In this document: positions 17,245 through 24,852 of the stretch, piece by piece
Layout of the letters: every line of letters begins with the position of its first letter
Position numbering within the stretch: the stretch's first letter is position 1
Origin: Mucilaginibacter sp.
Lineage (GTDB): Bacteria > Bacteroidota > Bacteroidia > Sphingobacteriales > Sphingobacteriaceae
Reading direction: 5' to 3'
DNA length: 64,000 nt
Assembly: GCA_031292485.1 (NCBI GenBank)
Contig: JARLHA010000066.1
Location: forward strand, 1-64,000
Program-made: the position numbers and the translations under genes
Notes under the pieces: model-generated
Databases searched by the model: none
The model's input: only the letters and a program-made list of their open reading frames with translations
What the model was told of the DNA's origin: nothing

Positions 17245-19737
17245 ATGATCAAACCAACAATTATAGTAGTTGGCAACGGCATGGTAGGTTATAAGTTTTG
17301 TGAAAAACTGGTAGCCAGGTCAACAGATTTCAACATCATTGTTTTTGGCGAAGAGCCCCGCCACGCTTATGACCGTGTTCACCTGAGTGAATACTTCAGC
17401 GGGAAATCAGCCGACGATCTTTCCCTCTCCACCTATTCATGGTACCAGGAAAATGACATCACCCTTCACCTCGGCGATCCAATACGGGAAATAAACCGGG
17501 CTGCCAAAACAGTCCATTCTTTATCAGGCAATACCTTAAAATATGATTTCCTGGTACTGGCTACCGGCTCATCAGCTTTTGTGCCTGATATTCCGGGGGT
17601 GGAAAAAGACGGGGTTTTTGTTTACCGCACTATTGAAGACCTGGAGCTAATGAAAGCCTGGGCGCCAAAAGTTAAAAGCGGGGCAGTTGTGGGCGGCGGC
17701 CTGCTGGGCCTTGAAGCCGCCAAAGCCATGATGGACCTTGGCGTTGCCGATACCCATGTAATTGAATTTGCACCAAGATTAATGCCAAGGCAGATCGATT
17801 CCGCCGGAAGCACGATGCTGCAATCGAAACTCAAAGAACTTGGCCTAAGTATTCATTTAAATAAAAGCACCGCTTATATAGGCGGCGAAGACAAAATAGA
17901 AAATCTGCATTTTACGGACGAAAGCGCACTGGCGGTTGATATGCTGGTAATATCAGCAGGCATCAGGCCGCGCGACGAACTGGCCAAACTATCGGGCCTG
18001 CAAACCGGCACACGCGGCGGCATTGTGGTAAACGAAAAAATGCAAACCAATGATAGCTGCATTTTTGCCATAGGCGAATGCGCTTTATATGAAGGAATGA
18101 TCTACGGCCTGGTAGCACCTGGCTACGAAATGGCTGAAATCGTGGTAAACCAATTGACCAACGGCGACAAATCATTTTACGGTTACGACATGAGCACCAA
18201 GCTGAAACTGATCGGTGTTGATGTTGCCAGCTTTGGGGATGCATTTATTACCGAGCCGGATTGCCGTACCATTGTTTTTGAAGATACCCATAAAGGCATT
18301 TACAAGCGCATAAATATCAGCACCGATGGCAAACAGCTTTTGGGCGGTATTTTAATTGGCGATGCGGATGCCTATAATATGCTGTTACAGACAGTTAATA
18401 ATAAGATTGTATTGCCGCCGAACCCGGAAGATTTGATATTAGGATCAAGGGGCGGCGCTGAAAATGAAGGCGCTGGCGTAATGAGCCTGCCCGACGAAGC
18501 ACTTATCTGCTCATGCGAAGCGGTTAACAAAGCAGCGATTTGCTCGGCCGTTACCGATCAGGGTATAACCAATATCGATGGCATAAAAAAATGCACCAAA
18601 GCCGGCACTGGCTGCGGTGGCTGCGTGCCATTAGTGAAAGACCTGATTGCCGGCACAATGAAAGCCAACGGGCAGTATATTAAAAATGTAATCTGTGAGC
18701 ATTTTGATTACTCGAGACAGGAACTTTTTGATTTGGTAAAGATCAACAAACTAAAAAATTACGACCTGGTGCTCGATCATTTCGGTAAGGGCGACGGCTG
18801 CGAGGTTTGCAAACCCGCAGTGGCCAGCATCCTATCCAGCTTATGGAACGATGTGATCGTAAAACAGGATACCATACAGGATAGCAACGACCGCTTTTTG
18901 GCCAACATACAAAAAGGAGGCACTTATTCGGTGGTACCGCGCATCCCTGGCGGCGAAATTACACCTGATAAATTGATTGTTTTAGGCCAGGTGGCCAAGC
19001 GCTACGGTTTATATACCAAAATTACCGGCGGCCAGCGCATTGATATGTTCGGCGCGCATTTAAATGATCTGCCCGCTATCTGGGAAGAACTGATTGATGC
19101 CGGCTTTGAAAGCGGCCATGCTTACGGCAAAGCTTTACGTACGGTTAAAAGCTGCGTAGGCAGCACCTGGTGCCGCTTCGGCTTGCACGACAGCGTCTCC
19201 TTCGCCATTGAAATTGAAGACAGGTATAAGGGGATCCGCGCACCGCATAAAATAAAAGGCGGCGTAAGCGGCTGCGTTCGCGAATGCGCTGAAGCGCAGG
19301 CAAAAGACTTTGGCATCATCGCCACCGAAAAAGGCTGGAACCTTTATGTATGCGGTAACGGCGGGTCAAAACCACAGCACGCACAATTGCTGGCAACGGA
19401 CATAGACAAGGAAACCCTTGTAAAATACCTCGACAGGTTCCTGATGTTTTATATCAAAACAGCCGAGCCGCTATCACGCACGGCTACCTGGCTGAATAAA
19501 ATGGATGGCGGCTTAAGCTACCTGAAAAATGTAATTTTAAATGACAGTCTTGGTATTGCCGCTCAACTGGAAGAGGAAATGCAATTATTGGTGGATACTT
19601 ATCATTGTGAGTGGAAAGAGGTTATAGATGATCCGGCATTGCGCAAACGCTTTACTCATTTTGTTAATGCACCGGAAGAAAAAGATCCAAATGTTCAGTT
19701 TGAACCGATGCGCGACCAGGTGAAGGCAACCTGGTGA
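17245..19737 (+). CDS. nirB: Assimilatory nitrite reductase [NAD(P)H], large subunit
   Basis: An 830-aa cytoplasmic enzyme reducing nitrite to ammonium. Order: FAD/NAD(P)H oxidoreductase domain with GNGMVG (10-15) and a second Rossmann motif VVGGGLLGLEAAKAMM. Then a BFD-like [2Fe-2S] site with C422/C424 and C457/C460. Then the sulfite/nitrite reductase half with the siroheme-[4Fe-4S] cysteines C637, C643, C677 and C681 (CVGSTWC and CVREC). All key cysteines are present and the length is normal. NirD follows after a 305-bp gap holding a repeat element. The upstream dyad suggests Crp/Fnr-type control. Confidence 0.97.
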   Translation: MIKPTIIVVGNGMVGYKFCEKLVARSTDFNIIVFGEEPRHAYDRVHLSEYFSGKSADDLSLSTYSWYQENDITLHLGDPIREINRAAKTVHSLSGNTLKYDFLVLATGSSAFVPDIPGVEKDGVFVYRTIEDLELMKAWAPKVKSGAVVGGGLLGLEAAKAMMDLGVADTHVIEFAPRLMPRQIDSAGSTMLQSKLKELGLSIHLNKSTAYIGGEDKIENLHFTDESALAVDMLVISAGIRPRDELAKLSGLQTGTRGGIVVNEKMQTNDSCIFAIGECALYEGMIYGLVAPGYEMAEIVVNQLTNGDKSFYGYDMSTKLKLIGVDVASFGDAFITEPDCRTIVFEDTHKGIYKRINISTDGKQLLGGILIGDADAYNMLLQTVNNKIVLPPNPEDLILGSRGGAENEGAGVMSLPDEALICSCEAVNKAAICSAVTDQGITNIDGIKKCTKAGTGCGGCVPLVKDLIAGTMKANGQYIKNVICEHFDYSRQELFDLVKINKLKNYDLVLDHFGKGDGCEVCKPAVASILSSLWNDVIVKQDTIQDSNDRFLANIQKGGTYSVVPRIPGGEITPDKLIVLGQVAKRYGLYTKITGGQRIDMFGAHLNDLPAIWEELIDAGFESGHAYGKALRTVKSCVGSTWCRFGLHDSVSFAIEIEDRYKGIRAPHKIKGGVSGCVRECAEAQAKDFGIIATEKGWNLYVCGNGGSKPQHAQLLATDIDKETLVKYLDRFLMFYIKTAEPLSRTATWLNKMDGGLSYLKNVILNDSLGIAAQLEEEMQLLVDTYHCEWKEVIDDPALRKRFTHFVNAPEEKDPNVQFEPMRDQVKATW

Positions 19738-20042
19738 TTGGTCATTGGGTCATTGGGTCATTGGAATGGTTAGCGAATATAATATTAGGATTAGCCTAAA
19801 ATAAAGCCCTGATGTTTCGGCAAGAATAACTTGCTTACGAAACAGGGTTAATATTTTTAACACAGAGAAACAGAGAATGCACAGAGTACACAGAGAAAAT
19901 AAAAATTGGGAATTAATAAGGCTCAGCGCACTTTGTGTCTCCTTTGCGCTCTCTGTGTTAAATTTTTTAAACTGTTCAGTTATATAGAAGGTTTTAAGAT
20001 TTAGATATAAAATTCCGGCAGGCCGGGCAGAAAAATAAAAAC
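19738..20042. repeat. nirB-nirD gap: TCATTGGG tandem repeat and CACAGAG foldback element (copy A)
   Basis: Directly after nirB, TCATTGGG is repeated three times (19742-19764, last copy one base short). At 19855-19965 lies a foldback: a left arm rich in CACAGAGA units and a right arm CTCTCTGTGTTAAA. Related elements occur at 29806-29895, 43670-43750 and 44533-44640. No gene is called here. Confidence 0.75.
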
Positions 20043-20396
20043 ATGGAAACAACAATTGCAATTGAATGGGTTTTGGCTTGTTATGCTGATGATGTTCCGG
20101 CAAACGGGGGCGCCTGCGTAAAATTAAGGGACGAACAAATAGCAGTTTACAATTTTACGCGCCGCGGCGAATGGTATGCAACCCAGAATTTATGCCCGCA
20201 TAAACAACAGATGGTTTTATCCAGGGGAATGATCGGCAGCACCGGCGAAAAATGCGAGCCGAAAGTGGCCTGCCCTTTCCATAAAAATACATTTTCTCTG
20301 TTGAGCGGACAATGTTTAACCAATGAAGAATATTCTATTAAAACCTTCCCGGTGAAGGTTAGCGACGGGCGTGTTTACATCGGCTTTGCCGAATGA
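20043..20396 (+). CDS. nirD: Nitrite reductase small subunit (Rieske-type)
   Basis: A 117-aa Rieske-fold subunit of the NirBD nitrite reductase. The iron-sulfur ligand motifs are visible as CPHKQQ and CPFHKN, as in NirD proteins. The C-terminus is VSDGRVYIGFAE. The 23 bases encoding the last residues (20370-20392) occur again at 20630-20652, where they read through to GFAD and a different stop. The gene's 3' end therefore seems to have been duplicated by an insertion or recombination event. It is separated from nirB by a repeat element but is in the same orientation. Confidence 0.93.
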   Translation: METTIAIEWVLACYADDVPANGGACVKLRDEQIAVYNFTRRGEWYATQNLCPHKQQMVLSRGMIGSTGEKCEPKVACPFHKNTFSLLSGQCLTNEEYSIKTFPVKVSDGRVYIGFAE

Positions 20397-20652
20397 AATA
20401 ATGTGAGTTCGATATAATTTCTTAGCGCTGTCATTCCGTTTCGACTCACCTAAACGGCGAAGCCATCATGAATGCCTATAAAAACAAATTACTATATGAA
20501 TAATCCTCTCCAAAGGAGAGGACTTCGATGCAAAATGATCAATTTTCTCCATTATCACCCAGTTATCAACTCCCTTTCCTTTGGAGAGGGCCGGGGTGAG
20601 GCGAAAGGGCTGCTTATATCGAACCCCGCCGTGTTTACATCGGCTTTGCCGA
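20370..20652 (+). repeat. Direct repeat of the nirD 3' end flanking a ~237-bp insert
   Basis: The 23 bases 20370-20392 (from CGTGTTTACATCGG to TTTGCCGA) recur exactly at 20630-20652, an offset of 260. Both copies would end nirD in frame (GFAE-stop and GFAD-stop). The DNA between carries hairpin-forming TCCTCTCCAAAGGAGAGGA (20504-20522) and CCCTTTCCTTTGGAGAGGG, a common Bacteroidota repeat type. No gene is called between 20397 and 20760. Confidence 0.75.
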
Positions 20653-20760
20653 TTAAGACATATAAAGAAATTTCGTTTTGCACCGCGCAAACGGGGCCTA
20701 TTTTTTAGTTTGAGAATGATGCTGAATGTCTCCCTGCCTGCCCGGCGGGGAGCTTTGGCT

Positions 20761-21453
20761 TTAAGACTCCTGGGCGGTTAAATCCAGAAGCTTCTCCCGG
20801 TTATTAATGATAATTTTCTTCCCGGATGTCTTTATCAGGTTTTCTTTCAGCATTTCATTTAAAACCCTGAAAACCGTTTCATAGGTAGCTCCGGCGTATG
20901 ATGCCAGGTCCTGCCTTGAAAGTTCGATATTGATGGAACCATCTTCTTTTTTACCAAATTGATCGCGCAGTGAGATCAGCGCCTGGGCAACCCGCCCTTT
21001 TACCGACATGTGCGCCAGGTTGCGCATTTTCCTTTCAGATTCCTGTAGTTCACTTGCAAAAAAAAGCATAAGATTATAAGTAAAGTCTGTATTTACCTTT
21101 AGCGTCGATTCAAAAAAGGGCAAATCAATGTAGCAAATAATTCCATCCTCCAGTGCCGTTGCCGAAATTGGGTAAATATTGTTACTTCCCAGTCCCCGGT
21201 GGCCCAAAATAGCGCCACCTGTTGCAAATCTTATAATCAGCTCTTTATCGGCCCCCCATTTTTTATGTACCTTAACTACCCCGTCATAAACAAAGTACAC
21301 ACCTCTTACTTCATCACCTTCATTAAAGATCACTTCACCCCGCTTTACTTTAAGGTTTACTTTATTAGCAGCGATGGCCGGCTGCCACTGTTTTAAACAG
21401 TTCCGGCACATAAAACAGGTATTTACATTGCATTCATTCTTACTTTTTTTCAT
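20761..21453 (-). CDS. Crp/Fnr family regulator with N-terminal cysteine cluster
   Basis: A 230-aa regulator. Residues 24-140 form the cyclic-nucleotide-binding-like beta-roll and dimer helix. An HTH at about 179-207 (LSRQDLASYAGATYETVFRV) carries the YETVFR recognition-helix pattern of the family. Unlike cAMP-type members, it has cysteines at 8, 13, 16 and 19 plus C107 (GIICYID), an arrangement reminiscent of the FNR [4Fe-4S] ligands. It may therefore sense oxygen, NO or redox state. It lies inside the nitrate cluster and has an FNR-like dyad 125 bases before its own ATG, with a matching core before nirB/cobA. Confidence 0.9.
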   Translation of the reverse strand: MKKSKNECNVNTCFMCRNCLKQWQPAIAANKVNLKVKRGEVIFNEGDEVRGVYFVYDGVVKVHKKWGADKELIIRFATGGAILGHRGLGSNNIYPISATALEDGIICYIDLPFFESTLKVNTDFTYNLMLFFASELQESERKMRNLAHMSVKGRVAQALISLRDQFGKKEDGSINIELSRQDLASYAGATYETVFRVLNEMLKENLIKTSGKKIIINNREKLLDLTAQES

Positions 21454-21957
21454 TTATTTCAAAATACCGATAAAATATTGATCTTAAAAACACAATACTA
21501 TTAACAATCTCACTTAAAACTATAAAATTATCATTATTTACATCAATTTTTTAATACAATTTACATTTTTAGTGATTTACATCACAAAAAATGTAAATAA
21601 ATTTTAAAAAAATACAATTTAAGCCTAATAAAAATTATAATAACAGTCAAAATTCATTACAAACTTCGCATTTTACCAAAAAAATAACTTTATGTTTTTG
21701 ATAATTTGATAAAAAATTATGTTTTTTCTAATTTAAATCATAAAAGTGTGTATAAATAACACCTATAATTGACTTTTTGTATTAATTGCGCTATATTTAT
21801 GACTATTAAATCAATGAATTGAATTAATTAAAAAAACATAAGGAGCCTATGAAGAAAAGATAACACCAGCAAACATAAAAAAGCCCCGCCGGGAGGTCGC
21901 ATTCCCGGACAGGGTTAAACAGTTTTTATCGCTTTAACAAATAAAAAACTCAATCAA
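21454..21957. promoter_or_regulatory. AT-rich control region between Fnr-type regulator and nitrate uptake genes
   Basis: 504 bp with no large gene. GTGATTTACATCAC (21572-21585) sits inside a longer inverted repeat with arms TTTACAT (21560-21566) and ATGTAAA (21591-21597), an FNR/CRP-like dyad. A weaker TAAT-TTAA-ATCA occurs at 21730-21741. The right part is the leader of the uptake operon, with a tiny open frame and a hairpin described separately. Confidence 0.7.
21849..21928 (+). promoter_or_regulatory. Structured leader of the nitrate uptake operon: 4-codon frame plus hairpin
   Basis: An AGGAG at 21841-21845 precedes ATG AAG AAA AGA TAA (21849-21863), a 4-codon open frame. Then CCGGGA (21889-21894) pairs with TCCCGG (21903-21908) around an 8-base loop. 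The stem is extended by AGCCC and GGGTT, and TTTTT follows at 21923-21927. This could be an attenuator or a site for an RNA-binding regulator. The alternative is chance structure. Confidence 0.4.
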
Positions 21958-23499
21958 ATGTACAAAAATGTATCAAACCAATACACACTTGCTCTAATTC
22001 TATTATTTTCATCATGTTTTTGTTCGCTTTCAGCTTCTGCCCAGCTTTCCTTAACCGGCCAGTTGCGAACGCGGGGCGAATTGCGTGACGGATACGGAAC
22101 CTTAGAGCCCACCGGGAACAATAACGCAGCATTTATATCACAGCGCACCCGGCTCATCTTTAATTATAATAGCAGTAAGCTTATTTTTCACACATCCATA
22201 CAGGATGTCAGGCTATGGGGACAAGACGCATCAACCATCAGTGCTACAGACGGAACCAAACTTGAATTGCACGAAGCCTGGGCCGAAATAATCCTGTCCA
22301 ATAAAAAGGATCCATCTTTTAAAATTTCACCTCTTGATTATTTCGCCGTTAAAATTGGCCGCCAGGAACTGGTTTATGATGATGAACGCCTGCTGGGTGG
22401 GTTAGACTGGCTGCAACAGGCACGCCGGCATGACGCCATTGTTTTTAAAGCAGTGCAAAATGGCTGGCAGTTTGACCTTGGCGGCGCATTTAATCAAAAT
22501 ACCGATGCCATTAATTATAACGGCACCTATTATACACCCGCAAACGTACCTGCGACTATTAAGGACAGCAAGGGCAACCTTGTAAATACACCTTCCGGGA
22601 TGATCCCTTTAATCAACAGTGCCGGTATCAGTGCAAAAAATGGCAGCCCCGCTTTTTTTAACCCTCCGGGAACAAATGCGCTAAACCAGGATTATAAGGC
22701 CCTGCAATATTTATATGTGGCCAAAAAATTTGATAAAACAAAAATTACAGGCTTGTTTTTAACCGATCAGTTTGGCAAATACAAGCTTGATTCCGTTAAA
22801 AACGTATCCGGATCGGATGTGGGTTATGTTTACGGCAGGCGGTTCAACCAGGCGGGCGTAAACTCACGTTTTACTACCGGTTTTTTAATTAACCCGGTAT
22901 TTGGAAGTGGAAACGAGTGGTCGGGAAACGGCGCTTATTACTACCAGGGCGGCCACGACAGGGATGGGCTTACCTTAAGCGCCTATATGTTTACCGCGTC
23001 ATTATTATACAAGCCATCGGCATTTAGCTTTACCGCAGGCTGGGATTATACCTCCGGAAACAACTCATTTTCAAACAACGGTTCCGACAATCGCTTCGAT
23101 CCGCTTTACGGCACACCGCATAAGTTTTGGGGAACGATGGATTACTTTTATGCCGGGAGCGGATCGCCAACAGGCGGCTTAAGCAACCCTTACTTAAAAG
23201 TAAAATACACCTCTCCCAACAAAAGGTTTTCAACCGAACTTGCAAATCATTATTTCTACCTGGCCGACAACCAGAAGGACATAAGCGGCAACCCTGTAAA
23301 TAAATACCTGGGAACTGAGTTTGATTCGACCACGAATTATAAGCTAAATACCTTTACTACGGTTGAAGTTGGCTTATCATACATGGCAGCGACAAGCAGT
23401 ATGGAGTATGCAAAAAACATAACGCCCGGAAACAGCAGGCTAAACCCGGTATGGGCTTACCTGCAGTTAAATATCCGGCCCGAATTTTTGAACAAATAA
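21958..23499 (+). CDS. Outer-membrane channel, alginate-export (AlgE-like) family, likely nitrate/nitrite porin
   Basis: A 513-aa predicted beta-barrel. The signal peptide ends near SLSASAQ. The mature part starts LSLTGQLRTRGELRDGYGTL and contains VKIGRQELVYDDERLLGGLD with the following DAIVFKAVQNGWQFDLGGAF, the typical core of the Alginate_exp family. The C-terminus is strand-like (YLQLNIRPEFLN). It is the first gene before the NarK-type transporter, 30 bases apart. That suggests it lets nitrate or nitrite through the outer membrane rather than exporting alginate; this is inference from position. Confidence 0.8.
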   Translation: MYKNVSNQYTLALILLFSSCFCSLSASAQLSLTGQLRTRGELRDGYGTLEPTGNNNAAFISQRTRLIFNYNSSKLIFHTSIQDVRLWGQDASTISATDGTKLELHEAWAEIILSNKKDPSFKISPLDYFAVKIGRQELVYDDERLLGGLDWLQQARRHDAIVFKAVQNGWQFDLGGAFNQNTDAINYNGTYYTPANVPATIKDSKGNLVNTPSGMIPLINSAGISAKNGSPAFFNPPGTNALNQDYKALQYLYVAKKFDKTKITGLFLTDQFGKYKLDSVKNVSGSDVGYVYGRRFNQAGVNSRFTTGFLINPVFGSGNEWSGNGAYYYQGGHDRDGLTLSAYMFTASLLYKPSAFSFTAGWDYTSGNNSFSNNGSDNRFDPLYGTPHKFWGTMDYFYAGSGSPTGGLSNPYLKVKYTSPNKRFSTELANHYFYLADNQKDISGNPVNKYLGTEFDSTTNYKLNTFTTVEVGLSYMAATSSMEYAKNITPGNSRLNPVWAYLQLNIRPEFLNK

Positions 23500-23529
23500 T
23501 TGGATTTATAACCTGATAATTTTTTTCTC

Positions 23530-24831
23530 ATGAAAAATCAATTGACTAAACTCAACATATTATCGCTGAAGGGGGTGCAAATGCGTACCTTCCACATCAC
23601 CTGGCTCATGTTTTTTGTATGCTTTTTTGGCTGGTTTGGCCTTGCGCCGTTAATGCCAACCATTAGGGCCGAACTGCATTTAACAAAAGCGCAGGTTGGC
23701 AATACCATCATTGCTTCAATTGCGGCAACCATCATAGCCCGCTTAATTATCGGCAAGCTTTGCGATACCTGGGGCCCGCGCAAAACCGCCATAAGATTAT
23801 TGCTGGTTGGATCATTACCTGTATTTCTTGTTGGCCTCGCACACACTTATATGACCTTTCTATTATTCAGGCTGGCGATAGGTGTTATCGGTGCTTCTTT
23901 TGTAATCACCCAGTTTCATACCTCCATGATGTTTGCGCCTAAACTAAAAGGCACAGCTAACGCAATAACCGGCGGCTGGGGAAATCTTGGCGGCGGGGTA
24001 ACAAACATGGTGATGCCACTGATCTTCGCAGCCATTGTAGGCTTCGGTTATACTAAAGGCGAGGCCTGGCGCTATGCCATGATCGTTCCGGGGGTAATGA
24101 TGCTGATTATTGCTTACCTGTATGCTAAATACACCAAGGATACGCCAAACGGCAATTATGACGAAGTGGGTTACCACAAAGGCAAATCATCAAAAACTGA
24201 TTGGTCTGTTTTGGCCGACTGGCGTATATGGGCGCTTACTATTGCCTACGCTATGTGTTTCGGTATGGAAATAACCTTTGATAACGTTGCGTCGCTCCAT
24301 TTTGTTGATAATTTTCACCTTACCCAAAGTGCAGCCGGATTTTGGGCAGGTACATTTGGTTTTATGAACCTTTTTGCAAGAGCGCTGGGTGGCATTGTGT
24401 CTGATAAAGTAGGGGGCAAATTTGGCATGAGAGGCAAAGGCCTGTTGCTTGCCGGTGTTTTATTGCTGGAAGGCTGCGGACTGATATTATTTGCACAATC
24501 AGGCACATTGCTCATCGCTATTATCTCCATGCTGACTTTTGCGCTGTTCCTTAAAATGTCAAACGGCGCTACTTATGGCATTGTGCCCTTTGTAAACAAA
24601 AAAAATGTGGGCCTGGTTAGCGGCATAGTTGGCGCCGGTGGTAACCTTGGCGGTATGCTGTTTGGCTTCCTTTTTAAATCAACAACAATCACTTACGCGC
24701 AGGCCTTTACCTATATAGGGTATGCCGTAATTGTTGTAGCCTTAATTGTGCTGATAACCAGGTTTACCAAAACAACCGAAGAAGCCGAAGCCGTTGAAAG
24801 TGAACCCGTATTAGCGGGTGGCGTAGCGTGA
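23530..24831 (+). CDS. narK: NarK/NasA-type nitrate/nitrite MFS transporter
   Basis: A 433-aa inner-membrane transporter with about 12 segments. Both nitrate-signature glycine motifs are present: GGWGNLGGGVTN around residue 149 and GAGGNLGGMLFG around residue 377. The conserved N-terminal HITWLMFFVCFFGWFGLAPL segment is also seen. It sits between the outer-membrane channel and the nitrate reductase, with 21 bases before the latter, giving a continuous uptake-to-reduction operon. As part of an assimilatory set it most likely imports nitrate. Confidence 0.93.
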   Translation: MKNQLTKLNILSLKGVQMRTFHITWLMFFVCFFGWFGLAPLMPTIRAELHLTKAQVGNTIIASIAATIIARLIIGKLCDTWGPRKTAIRLLLVGSLPVFLVGLAHTYMTFLLFRLAIGVIGASFVITQFHTSMMFAPKLKGTANAITGGWGNLGGGVTNMVMPLIFAAIVGFGYTKGEAWRYAMIVPGVMMLIIAYLYAKYTKDTPNGNYDEVGYHKGKSSKTDWSVLADWRIWALTIAYAMCFGMEITFDNVASLHFVDNFHLTQSAAGFWAGTFGFMNLFARALGGIVSDKVGGKFGMRGKGLLLAGVLLLEGCGLILFAQSGTLLIAIISMLTFALFLKMSNGATYGIVPFVNKKNVGLVSGIVGAGGNLGGMLFGFLFKSTTITYAQAFTYIGYAVIVVALIVLITRFTKTTEEAEAVESEPVLAGGVA

Positions 24832-24852
24832 TAAAGAAAAATATATAAATAA

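Noticed and set aside
19742..19764. TCATTGGG tandem as a CRISPR-like or regulatory array
   Set aside because: Only three short direct copies without spacers; a simple tandem repeat.
19750..20103. 117-codon minus-strand frame between nirB and nirD
   Set aside because: It is made of the CACAGAG foldback repeat and overlaps the nirD start antisense.
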